Positions 44,560 through 53,631 of a stretch of 64,000 bases of DNA are shown piece after piece. The stretch lies in the NCBI GenBank assembly GCA_964557005.1, contig CAZKYI010000002.1, forward strand, positions 442,223-506,222, read 5' to 3'. This DNA is from JBECKS01 sp964557005 (lineage in GTDB: Bacteria > Pseudomonadota > Gammaproteobacteria > Pseudomonadales > JBECKS01). The first letter of the stretch is position 1. Each line of letters begins with the position of its first letter. Position numbers and translations under genes: made by a program. The notes under the pieces are model-generated. The model worked only from the letters and a program-made list of their open reading frames with translations, had not been told where the DNA came from and made no database searches.

Positions 44560-45372
44560 ATGTCCAAAACCTTTAACATTCTTCAAATTACCGACATTCA
44601 TTTTCGTGAACAGCCGGAGGGAACCATCTATGGTATTGAAACCCAGAGCCTGTTTGAGCGAACCCTGAAACAGATTGAGCAGGAAGTATCTGACAATGGC
44701 CAGACGATAGATTTGTTATTGGCGACAGGGGATATTTCCCAGGATGGCAGTGCTGCATCGTATCAACGCTTTCATCGGTTCATCAAAAGCCTGAACGTGC
44801 GCAGTTATTTTTTACAAGGTAATCACGATTATTCCCAACCGATGATTGATGAATTCGGGGAAGCCTGTGTTGCGCCTTGTGTGGTGCATGCGCGTGATAT
44901 GAAGTCGTCGCCCTGGCGCATTGTGATGCTCAATTCCAGCGTTGAAAATCAGGTGGGTGGCCATTTCGGAAAAGCGCAACTGGCGTATGTTGATGAGCAA
45001 CTCAGGCAGGATTCGCACTCACCCACCATGATTTGTTTTCATCATCACCCCATGTCGATTAACTGCGCCTGGCTTGATCAACAAACCATTGATGATGCAG
45101 AGGATTTCTTCAAAATCCTTGATTGCTATAACAACGTCAAGCTGTGTATTTATGGGCATATTCATCAGGACAGGCTGATGCTGCGCAATCAGGTGCCTTA
45201 CTATTCAAGCCCCTCGACTTGCGCCCAGTTCAAACCGGAAATGGATACTTTTGCGCTTGATGAGCTGGCACCCGCCTATCGCTGGATTCGTTGCCATGAC
45301 GACGGCACATTTCAAACCGAAGTGTGTCGTTTGAAAAATTTTGATTTTTCCAGCATTAAACCCAAGCAATAA
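44560..45372 (+). CDS. cpdA: 3',5'-cyclic-AMP phosphodiesterase CpdA-like
   Basis: 270-residue cytoplasmic metallophosphoesterase. The two-metal motifs run in order as QITDIHF, ATGDISQDG, GNHD, FHHHP and YGHIHQ, fitting the class III cAMP phosphodiesterase. It would lower cAMP levels. It is one base overlapped with yqiA (TAATG) and follows yqiB, the standard order. Confidence 0.92.
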   Translation: MSKTFNILQITDIHFREQPEGTIYGIETQSLFERTLKQIEQEVSDNGQTIDLLLATGDISQDGSAASYQRFHRFIKSLNVRSYFLQGNHDYSQPMIDEFGEACVAPCVVHARDMKSSPWRIVMLNSSVENQVGGHFGKAQLAYVDEQLRQDSHSPTMICFHHHPMSINCAWLDQQTIDDAEDFFKILDCYNNVKLCIYGHIHQDRLMLRNQVPYYSSPSTCAQFKPEMDTFALDELAPAYRWIRCHDDGTFQTEVCRLKNFDFSSIKPKQ

Positions 45373-45977
45373 TGTCAGCAACATTTTCTGCAACCCTGAT
45401 TTACCTGCATGGCTTTCAGTCATCTTCACAGTCACAAAAAGCGCAGGCCTGCCAGACTTTTCTGGCGGCCAATCCTCAATTTAACGGCGTTGAATTTGTT
45501 TCTCCGGATTTACCTTTTTCTCCTCAAAAAACCGTCAATCTGATTGAAGGTTTGCTTCAACGATATTCCCAACCCTTATTGATGGGTAGTTCGATGGGCG
45601 GGTTGTATGCGGCGTGGTGTTCACAGAGCTACGCTTGCCCGGCCGTGTTAATCAATCCCGTGGCTGAAACCGAATTTCTTTTTACCGATTTAATCGGGGA
45701 AAATCTTGAGAATACGTACACAGGCGAACACTATGTATTTACGCAGCAAGACATCGATTTCCTGAAAAAAATGGGACGTTTTGAACTGCATGCGCCCGAG
45801 TTGATTTTTAATTTGCTGGAGACAGGCGATGAAGTTCTGGATTATCGTCTGGCTGAAAAAAAGTATAAACTTTGTGCGCAAAAAGTGATTGAAGGAGGCG
45901 ATCATCGGTTTCAGAATTTTGAAACCTGTTTGCCCGAGATCATGGCCTTCTATCAAGACTTGTGTATGAAGTCTTGA
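45372..45977 (+). CDS. yqiA: YqiA family esterase
   Basis: 201-residue alpha/beta hydrolase. The start LIYLHGFQSSSQSQKA and the nucleophile elbow GSSMGGLYAAW are typical of YqiA, with a late GGDHRF His. It is a small esterase with palmitoyl-CoA/ester activity in E. coli and an unclear role. It overlaps cpdA by one base and precedes parE. Confidence 0.92.
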   Translation: MSATFSATLIYLHGFQSSSQSQKAQACQTFLAANPQFNGVEFVSPDLPFSPQKTVNLIEGLLQRYSQPLLMGSSMGGLYAAWCSQSYACPAVLINPVAETEFLFTDLIGENLENTYTGEHYVFTQQDIDFLKKMGRFELHAPELIFNLLETGDEVLDYRLAEKKYKLCAQKVIEGGDHRFQNFETCLPEIMAFYQDLCMKS

Positions 45978-46029
45978 ATCACATAGATTCATTTGTTAAC
46001 TCAATAAAGCTCAATCAGGATTGCAGTGT

Positions 46030-47922
46030 ATGGCAAAAGCGAATTATACCGCCGATGAAATTGAAGTATTAAGCGGGCTTGATCCGGTTAAAAAACGCCC
46101 GGGCATGTACACCGATACCACGCGCCCAAACCATCTGGTTCAGGAAGTGGTCGATAACAGTGTTGATGAAGCACTGGCAGGCTATGCCAAAAAAATTGAA
46201 GTCACTTTGTATAAAGATGGCTCTGTTGAAGTGAGTGACGACGGCCGAGGCATGCCGGTAGATATTCACAAGGAAGAAGGTGTTTCGGGCGTGGAGCTGA
46301 TTCTCACTCGTTTGCATGCGGGTGGAAAATTTTCAGGCAAGAATTATCAGTTTTCAGGCGGCTTGCACGGCGTGGGTGTGTCGGTGGTGAATGCGCTTTC
46401 GAGTGTGCTGGAAGTGACGATTCATCGTGATGGTGGTGTATATCGCATGGGCTTCAAGCAGGGTGATAAAGCCACGCCATTGAAAAAAATCGATGATTGC
46501 AATAAACGCAAAACGGGCACCAGCGTGCGTTTTTTGCCTGAGAAAAAATATTTTGATTCACCTAAAATTTCTGCGCCACGTTTAAAACATTTGCTCAAGG
46601 CCAAGGCAGTGTTGTGCCCCGGGCTGGAAATTGTGTTTAACGATAAAATCGTTGACGAAAGTATTACGTGGTTATACCAGGATGGTTTGGCTGATTATCT
46701 CACTGAAACCACTCAGGGCTTTGAAGTGCTGCCCGCCGAGCCGTTTATTGGCAGTTTCAGCACTGAAGAAGAAGCAGTCGACTGGGCAGTGCAATGGCTG
46801 CCCGAAGGGGGTGAAGGTGCTGCAACAGAAAGTTATGTGAATCTGATTCCCACCGTGCAAGGTGGCACGCATGTGAATGGCTTGCGTGCAGGTTTGTTGG
46901 AGGCGATTCGTGAATTCTGTGAGTTCAGAAATCTGGTGCCAAAAGGTGTGAAAATTGCGCCCGATGATGTGTGGGAAAAATGTGCCTACATTCTTTCTCT
47001 CAAAATGATGGATCCGCAGTTTTCAGGGCAAACCAAGGAAAAACTCTCATCACGTCAGGCGGTACCTTTTATTTCTGGCGTAGTTAAGGATTCCTTTAGT
47101 CTTTGGTTGAATCAACACACCGATGCAGGTGAAGCGATTGCCGAACTGGTGATTAACAATGCCACCAAACGTCTGAAAGCCAGCAAAAAAGTTGAGCGAA
47201 AAAAAATCACCAGCGGCCCTGCCTTGCCAGGTAAATTGGCGGATTGCAGCAGTCAGGATACCAGTCGCACCGAATTGTTTCTGGTTGAAGGGGATTCAGC
47301 GGGTGGTTCTGCCAAACAGGCAAGAAATCGTGAGTATCAGGCGATCATGCCTTTGCGTGGAAAAATCCTGAATACCTGGGAAGTGGATTCCAATGAAATT
47401 CTGGCATCACAGGAAGTGCATGACATTGCCATTGCAATCGGGGTTGATCCGAACTCCAGCGATTTATCAGGCTTGCGCTATGACAAGGTGTGTATTCTCG
47501 CCGATGCAGATTCCGATGGTTTACATATTGCCACTTTGTTATGTGCCTTGTTTGTAAAACATTTTCGCGCACTGGTTCGCGAAGGGCATATTTACGTAGC
47601 AATGCCGCCGCTGTATCGCATCGATATTGGTCAGGAAGTTTTTTACGCCCTCGATGAAGATGAAAAGCAAGGTGTGCTTGCGCGTCTGGAAGCAGAAAAA
47701 AAACGCGGCAAGATTGATGTGCAGCGTTTCAAGGGCTTGGGTGAAATGAATCCCATACAGTTGCGTGAAACCACCATGGCCGAAGATACACGTCGGCTGG
47801 TACAACTGGTGATTGATGACGAACAGGTGCTCGATGAATCGATGGATATGTTGCTCGCGAAAAAACGCGCGGCGGATCGTCGGGTCTGGATTGAACAAAA
47901 TGGTCACACTGCCGAAGTCTAG
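46030..47922 (+). CDS. parE: DNA topoisomerase IV subunit B (ParE)
   Basis: 630-residue ATPase subunit of topoisomerase IV, which separates linked daughter chromosomes. It has the GHKL ATPase blocks (EVVDNSVDEAL, VSDDGRGMPVDIH, GGLHGVGVSVVNALS), the TOPRIM block (LFLVEGDSAGGSAKQAR, ADADSDGLHIATLL) and a normal C terminus. The ATG at 46030 has CAGGA upstream; a TTG at 46021 is unlikely. parC follows 30 bases later. Confidence 0.98.
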   Translation: MAKANYTADEIEVLSGLDPVKKRPGMYTDTTRPNHLVQEVVDNSVDEALAGYAKKIEVTLYKDGSVEVSDDGRGMPVDIHKEEGVSGVELILTRLHAGGKFSGKNYQFSGGLHGVGVSVVNALSSVLEVTIHRDGGVYRMGFKQGDKATPLKKIDDCNKRKTGTSVRFLPEKKYFDSPKISAPRLKHLLKAKAVLCPGLEIVFNDKIVDESITWLYQDGLADYLTETTQGFEVLPAEPFIGSFSTEEEAVDWAVQWLPEGGEGAATESYVNLIPTVQGGTHVNGLRAGLLEAIREFCEFRNLVPKGVKIAPDDVWEKCAYILSLKMMDPQFSGQTKEKLSSRQAVPFISGVVKDSFSLWLNQHTDAGEAIAELVINNATKRLKASKKVERKKITSGPALPGKLADCSSQDTSRTELFLVEGDSAGGSAKQARNREYQAIMPLRGKILNTWEVDSNEILASQEVHDIAIAIGVDPNSSDLSGLRYDKVCILADADSDGLHIATLLCALFVKHFRALVREGHIYVAMPPLYRIDIGQEVFYALDEDEKQGVLARLEAEKKRGKIDVQRFKGLGEMNPIQLRETTMAEDTRRLVQLVIDDEQVLDESMDMLLAKKRAADRRVWIEQNGHTAEV

Positions 47923-47952
47923 TTTGGCTGAAAAAATTTCTGAGGAAACACC

Positions 47953-50226
47953 ATGAGTGATTTAAGCAGCAGCTTTAACAACATCGAAAAGAAATCGCTG
48001 AAAGACTACACCACCGATGCCTATCTGAATTATTCCATGTATGTGATTCTCGATAGAGCATTACCGCATGTGGGCGATGGTTTGAAGCCGGTTCAGCGTC
48101 GTATTGTGTATGCAATGTCAGAACTGGGTTTGAAAAATTCAGCCAAGTATAAAAAATCTGCACGCACGGTGGGCGATGTGTTGGGCAAGTTTCACCCGCA
48201 TGGCGATTCTGCCTGTTATGAAGCGATGGTGTTGATGGCGCAAACCTTTTCCTATCGTTATCCACTGGTAGAAGGGCAAGGCAACTGGGGTTCGATTGAT
48301 GATCCGAAATCCTTTGCAGCGATGCGTTATACCGAAGCGAAGTTGTCAAAATATGCGGAAACCTTATTGACGGAACTGGGTCAGGGCACAGTTGAATGGC
48401 AGCCCAATTTCGATGGCACTCTGCAAGAACCAAAGCTGTTACCTGCACGCATGCCTAACTTGCTGCTCAATGGGACGAGCGGAATTGCGGTGGGTATGTC
48501 AACCGATATTCCTCCACATAATCTCAGAGAGATTGGCGCAGCCTGTATCCAGTTACTGGAAGAGCCCAAAACCAGCGTGAGAGAGTTGTGTGCGCTGGTG
48601 AAAGGCCCTGATTACCCGAGCGATGCAGAAATCATCACACCCGCCAGTGACATTATCGAGATGTATGAAACAGGCAGGGGTGCGCTCAAAATGCGCGCAG
48701 TGTATGAATTTGAAGACAGCGATATTGTGATTACCGCACTGCCTTATCAAACGTCAGGCGCCAAAGTGCTGGAGCAAATTGCGCAGCAAATGCAGGCTAA
48801 AAAATTGCCGATGGTGGCGGATTTGCGTGATGAATCTGATCACGAAAATCCGATACGGCTGGTGATTGAACCACGTTCCAATCGCATCGACAGGGAAGCC
48901 TTGATGTTGCATTTGTTTGCAACCACCGATCTTGAAAAATCCTATCGCATCAACATGAATGTGATTGGCAACGACGGCAATCCGCAGGTAAAAAATCTTA
49001 AAACCATTTTGTCTGAATGGCTGGAATTCAGAACTGAAACTGTTACCAAACGCTTGCAGTTCCGTTTGGAAAAAGTGGAAGACCGTTTGCATCTTCTTGA
49101 AGGTTTTTTAATTGCTTTTTTGAATATCGATGAAGTGATTGCCATCATTCGTCACGAAGACAAACCCAAGCCCGTATTGATGGAGCGCTTTAATCTTTCA
49201 GACCGACAGGCTGAAGCCATTCTCGATTTGAAATTACGTCATCTGGCAAAACTGGAAGAAGAAAAAATTCAGGGCGAACAAAAAGAACTCAGTGAAGAGC
49301 GCGACACGCTCGAAAAAACCCTCAATTCAAAAGCCAGAATGAAAAAACTGATTGCCAGCGAGATCAAGGAAGTGATTGAGGAATATGGAGATGAACGTCG
49401 TTCCATTCTGGTAGCACGCGCCGAAGCCAAGGCCATCAAGGAAGAAGATTTGGTATCGACCGATCCCGTTACTGTTGTGCTGTCTGAAAAAGGCTGGGTG
49501 CGTGCAGCAAAAGGTCATGATATTGATGGCGCCACTTTAAGTTACAAGGCGGGCGATCAACTGAAAATGGTGGCCTTGGGCAAAAGTAATCAGCTTGCGG
49601 TGTTTCTCGATTCCACAGGGCGAACCTATGCGCTGCCTTCACACACCTTGCCTTCGGCGAGAGGGCAGGGTGAGCCTTTGTCAGGCAAATTAAGCTGCCC
49701 GCCTGGAGCAACTTTTGAAGGCGTGATGATGGGGGCAGATAATCAAAAATATTTATTTAATTCGGATGCGGGTTATGGATTCATTGTCGAATTAAAAGAG
49801 CTGGTGACCCGCAATAAAAACGGCAAGGCGGTGCTCAAGCTCTCTAAAAATGCCAAAGTATTACCACCTGTAAAATTACCAGAGGGTAATAATATTCTGG
49901 TGGCTGCAATCAGTAGTGAGGGCAAACTGTTGTGCTTCCCTTTGAGTGAGTTGCCTGAACTGGCCAAAGGCAAGGGTAACAAAATCATCAACATTCCTTC
50001 CGCCAAGGCAGCAGCGGGGGAAGAAGTGGTGGTTGCAACGGTACTGCTTGCTGAAAAAGATGAACTGATTATTCATGCAGGCAAACGACATCTTTCACTC
50101 AATCGCAAGGAGCTTGAACACTATGTGGGCGAGCGTGGTCGCAGAGGTATGAAATTGCCCAGAGGTTTGCAAAAAGTGGATCGGGTAGAAGTGAATCAGG
50201 CGAATACACAAAAAGAGTTGGTATAA
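47953..50226 (+). CDS. parC: DNA topoisomerase IV subunit A (ParC)
   Basis: 757-residue DNA-cutting subunit. The winged-helix and active-Tyr region AAMRYTEAKLSKYA is intact. The quinolone-determining loop reads HPHGDSACYEAM, with the wild-type Ser and Glu. The C-terminal wrapping domain (about 500-750) has degenerate propeller blades (LAVFLDSTGRTYALP, GEPLSGKL). It partners ParE. serB starts directly after its stop codon. Confidence 0.98.
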   Translation: MSDLSSSFNNIEKKSLKDYTTDAYLNYSMYVILDRALPHVGDGLKPVQRRIVYAMSELGLKNSAKYKKSARTVGDVLGKFHPHGDSACYEAMVLMAQTFSYRYPLVEGQGNWGSIDDPKSFAAMRYTEAKLSKYAETLLTELGQGTVEWQPNFDGTLQEPKLLPARMPNLLLNGTSGIAVGMSTDIPPHNLREIGAACIQLLEEPKTSVRELCALVKGPDYPSDAEIITPASDIIEMYETGRGALKMRAVYEFEDSDIVITALPYQTSGAKVLEQIAQQMQAKKLPMVADLRDESDHENPIRLVIEPRSNRIDREALMLHLFATTDLEKSYRINMNVIGNDGNPQVKNLKTILSEWLEFRTETVTKRLQFRLEKVEDRLHLLEGFLIAFLNIDEVIAIIRHEDKPKPVLMERFNLSDRQAEAILDLKLRHLAKLEEEKIQGEQKELSEERDTLEKTLNSKARMKKLIASEIKEVIEEYGDERRSILVARAEAKAIKEEDLVSTDPVTVVLSEKGWVRAAKGHDIDGATLSYKAGDQLKMVALGKSNQLAVFLDSTGRTYALPSHTLPSARGQGEPLSGKLSCPPGATFEGVMMGADNQKYLFNSDAGYGFIVELKELVTRNKNGKAVLKLSKNAKVLPPVKLPEGNNILVAAISSEGKLLCFPLSELPELAKGKGNKIINIPSAKAAAGEEVVVATVLLAEKDELIIHAGKRHLSLNRKELEHYVGERGRRGMKLPRGLQKVDRVEVNQANTQKELV

Positions 50227-51477
50227 ATGCAGCAGGTTTATTTAATCCAGATTAACGGGCGTGATCATCCCGGGCTTACGCGGGACATCAGCGCCATATT
50301 TGCACAGTATCAAGCCGATGTGCTTGATATTGGCCAGTCGGTTATTCATAACACACTGGCGCTTGGGATATTGATTGGCATCGATTCAAACTATGAAATC
50401 GACCAGTTGATTGAAAAATTAAAAAATCATTTTTCATCAGCGCCGATTGAAGTTTCATGGAAAGCCATCAGCGCAGAAAAATATAACGACTGGGTGCAGG
50501 AACAAGGCAAAAATCGCTACATACTCACCTTGCTCAGTAAAAAAATGAGCGCCAGTAATCTGAACCGTGTGAGTGAAGTGGTGACGGCACATGGTTTGAA
50601 CATTGAAACGATTACCCGTTTATCAGGTCGTGTGGCTTTACGGCAAGACAGTTCAGGCAACCAGAACAAGCATTCGGCAGAATGTATTGAGCTATCGATT
50701 CGCGGTGAGCCTGAAAATATTGACGAACTACGCAAACGGTTTTTGAGCATTTCCAGCGAACTGGAAATTGATATTGCATTCCAGATGGATAGCGCTTTTC
50801 GTCGTAATCGCCGTCTGGTGGTGTTTGATATGGATTCCACCCTGATTGAAGCTGAAGTGATTGATGAATTGGCCAGACATGCAGGCGCAGGCGAGCAAGT
50901 GAGTGCCATCACAGAAAGTGCCATGCGTGGTGAAATGGATTTCAAGGAAAGTTTTTCCAAACGTCTGGGCTTGTTGCAGGGTTTGGACGAAAGTTGTTTA
51001 AAAGAAATCGCGGCCAATTTGCGTTTAACCGAAGGTGCGGAGCGTCTGATTTCAACACTGCGCGTGCTCGGTTACAAAACCGCAATTATTTCAGGTGGTT
51101 TTGAATATTTCGGGCGTTATATTAAGGAAAAGCTGGGTATGGATTATGTGTTTGCTAATCAGCTTGAAATTATCGATGGCAAATTAAGTGGCAAGGTGTG
51201 TGGTGAAGTGGTGGATGCAGAAAAAAAAGCGCAACTGCTTCAAGCACTGGCAGAAAAAGAGCACATTGATTTGCAGCAAGTGATTGCGGTGGGTGATGGT
51301 GCGAATGATTTGAAAATGTTGAGTGTGGCAGGTTTGGGCATCGCATTTAGAGCCAAGCCTTTGGTGAAGGAAAGCGCCAAGCAATCCATCAGCACGTTTG
51401 GCCTTGATGGTATTCTGTATTTAATGGGAATTGCCGAAAAAGATATTGAGGAATTGTTAAAGGCAAAATCCTTGTAA
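50227..51477 (+). CDS. serB: Phosphoserine phosphatase SerB
   Basis: 416 residues: two N-terminal ACT-like regulatory domains (about 1-185) and a HAD domain with nucleophile VVFDMDSTLIEAEVIDE, ISGGFEYF and VAVGDGANDLKML. It catalyses the last step of serine synthesis. The start ATG touches the parC stop codon (TAAATG) with no gap. It is convergent with fimX 10 bases away. The extended regulatory N terminus is like P. aeruginosa SerB. Confidence 0.96.
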   Translation: MQQVYLIQINGRDHPGLTRDISAIFAQYQADVLDIGQSVIHNTLALGILIGIDSNYEIDQLIEKLKNHFSSAPIEVSWKAISAEKYNDWVQEQGKNRYILTLLSKKMSASNLNRVSEVVTAHGLNIETITRLSGRVALRQDSSGNQNKHSAECIELSIRGEPENIDELRKRFLSISSELEIDIAFQMDSAFRRNRRLVVFDMDSTLIEAEVIDELARHAGAGEQVSAITESAMRGEMDFKESFSKRLGLLQGLDESCLKEIAANLRLTEGAERLISTLRVLGYKTAIISGGFEYFGRYIKEKLGMDYVFANQLEIIDGKLSGKVCGEVVDAEKKAQLLQALAEKEHIDLQQVIAVGDGANDLKMLSVAGLGIAFRAKPLVKESAKQSISTFGLDGILYLMGIAEKDIEELLKAKSL

Positions 51478-51487
51478 CACTCAGGTT

Positions 51488-53566
51488 TTATTCCTCACCT
51501 GCAAAATTATAATCCATCTGTGGATGTGGCTCCTGGAAGTAGAAGCCTTGAATATAATCTGCACCCATTTGCCACACACTTGAAAGCATGGAAGCACTTT
51601 CAATAAAAGGCACAATGATTTTCTTTTCGCGATCGTGAATGCCTGTAATTAAACCCGTAATCGCTTTTTTGTTTTCAGCATTATTCAAATCCTGAACAAA
51701 GGAATGATCAACCCGGAAATAATCAACATTGATATGTTGCACAATGTTGAATGGATTGAGCGAGCCGCCGAAATTCTTCACCGCAAATGCGCAATTTAAT
51801 TTGTTGAGTTCCTTTACAAAGCTTGCAACTGAAGTTAAATGCGACAGCGCATCAGGTTCGGCAACCTGAAACACCAGACTATTGCCAGGTAACTTCGCTG
51901 CCTTGAGTGCAGTTGCCAGCCATTGACCAAATTTTTCATCCAATACCGTGCGTGGCATCAGGTTGATAAACAGTTTGATATTGCTGCCCGAAGCTCTTTT
52001 TGCTGCCAATGCCTTGACTGCCTGCAAGATAACCCATCGATCGATTTTCTCACCAATTTCATCGGTGGAAATGCCGTCGAGATAATCCTCCAGCGATATG
52101 GGTTTCTCTTCATCATCATGCAGGCGCATAAATACTTCATAGGATTGATCGGTTTCATCTTGCAAGTTGATGATGGGTTGATAAAGCACTTTCAGTTGGC
52201 CATTCTCCATTGCTTCCTGAAGTGTTTGATTGATATTGATATTCTGTGCAGTTTTCTTGATTGCCGCAGGTTGATAGGCATTCACCTCATTGCCTTGTTT
52301 GCCATTTTCGTAGGCAAGGTGACAGGCTTCATAGGCTTTGTTGAGAATAACATTACCATCAGTTGTGACTTCGTTGATAAAGGCGATACCGATACTGACG
52401 GTTATTTGTACGGTACGCTTGTCTACTTCGAACATATGTTCAGAAATTTCGCGACGAATTTTTTCAGCATGCTCTTTGGCCTTATCAAAACCTTTGTCAA
52501 AATCAATCGCAGCAAATACTTCTGCACCAAAACGCGCGAGGATATTGGGTTCGGGAAAATAGGCTTGCAGTTTTTCGGCAATATTGCCTAATAAAATATC
52601 ACTTTCGGCGACACCGACGGCTGCCTTGGTTTTGTTAAAATAATCAAGACGGATTTGATAAAGCGCATAGGTGCCATTTTCTTTCACTGCTTTTTCTACA
52701 GCGGCATCCAGTTTTCTTTCAAAAACATTCTGATTGGGCAGGCCGGTCACCATGTCCTGATTTTTGAGTGTTTCCAGTTGCGCTTTGAGCTCAGGGTCTT
52801 CAGCAGAAGCGGGAATCTTGATTTGCGTACAGACTTCACCATCGTATTCTGCTTTGGCAAGTACCAGAGTGATGCTTAACTCATCACCATTTTGTTTCAA
52901 GCCCTTTAATTTGATTTCACGGATTTCTTCTTCACTTTCTTCTTTAATAAATTCCTTGAATTTATTTTTATCAGAAGGCGCAATCAAATCCATAATGGGC
53001 GTGACTTCAATATCTTCTTCATCATCAAAGGCGAACAGTTCGATGTAAGCCTGATTGGCATAAACGTGCATGCCATCAATCACATAGGCAATCGCATCTT
53101 TGGAATGATCGAGCAGTTGGCTGGAACGTTTTTCTGTTTCCTTGATAGCGCGTTCTGCATCACGCATTTTTCTGCGATTGGCAAGATTTTTGAGCTCACG
53201 CGCAACCACCAGTTGCAAACGCAGGGCATCACTTTGGGGAATCGCATCTTCTGCGCCTGTTTTCAGATAATCGTTGACGGTATCGAGGTCTTCATCATCG
53301 AGTAGCACGACGACAGGTAAATCTTTTTCGAGTTTCTGAATTTGCAAAATGGCATCGTTTACATTCAGAAAATCTGTTTGCGGTCGAGCAACAAACATAT
53401 CCCACGCCTTGGACTGGAGCAGTTCGGTGAAATCATCATCGACATTGATGTGGTGTGCGCGAGTGGCATGGCCTGCATTGCGCAAACTGTTGATCATTTG
53501 TTCGGCCAGATCGGTCGATTCGTGGAGAATCAGCAAATGAAGTGTCGAGAGGGCAGATTGGCTCAT
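51488..53566 (-). CDS. fimX: FimX-like REC-PAS-GGDEF-EAL protein with degenerate active sites
   Basis: 692 residues, almost the length of P. aeruginosa FimX, in the order receiver (1-130), PAS (about 150-270), GGDEF (about 280-435), EAL (about 455-685). All catalytic or phosphorylation sites look lost: the receiver lacks its Asp (DMFVARPQTDF), GGDEF reads FGAEVF, EAL reads EVF, and DDFG reads KNFG. It should therefore bind c-di-GMP through the EAL domain rather than make or cut it, and regulate type IV pili. Its place next to serB matches Pseudomonas. It follows the PilZ-like gene by 65 bases on the same strand. Confidence 0.85.
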   Translation of the reverse strand: MSQSALSTLHLLILHESTDLAEQMINSLRNAGHATRAHHINVDDDFTELLQSKAWDMFVARPQTDFLNVNDAILQIQKLEKDLPVVVLLDDEDLDTVNDYLKTGAEDAIPQSDALRLQLVVARELKNLANRRKMRDAERAIKETEKRSSQLLDHSKDAIAYVIDGMHVYANQAYIELFAFDDEEDIEVTPIMDLIAPSDKNKFKEFIKEESEEEIREIKLKGLKQNGDELSITLVLAKAEYDGEVCTQIKIPASAEDPELKAQLETLKNQDMVTGLPNQNVFERKLDAAVEKAVKENGTYALYQIRLDYFNKTKAAVGVAESDILLGNIAEKLQAYFPEPNILARFGAEVFAAIDFDKGFDKAKEHAEKIRREISEHMFEVDKRTVQITVSIGIAFINEVTTDGNVILNKAYEACHLAYENGKQGNEVNAYQPAAIKKTAQNININQTLQEAMENGQLKVLYQPIINLQDETDQSYEVFMRLHDDEEKPISLEDYLDGISTDEIGEKIDRWVILQAVKALAAKRASGSNIKLFINLMPRTVLDEKFGQWLATALKAAKLPGNSLVFQVAEPDALSHLTSVASFVKELNKLNCAFAVKNFGGSLNPFNIVQHINVDYFRVDHSFVQDLNNAENKKAITGLITGIHDREKKIIVPFIESASMLSSVWQMGADYIQGFYFQEPHPQMDYNFAGEE

Positions 53567-53631
53567 AGTTCACAGGTAAGGGAAATGGATTAAAAAATGC
53601 GGGGAAAACCGCAAATCAGTTTAATGGAGTC

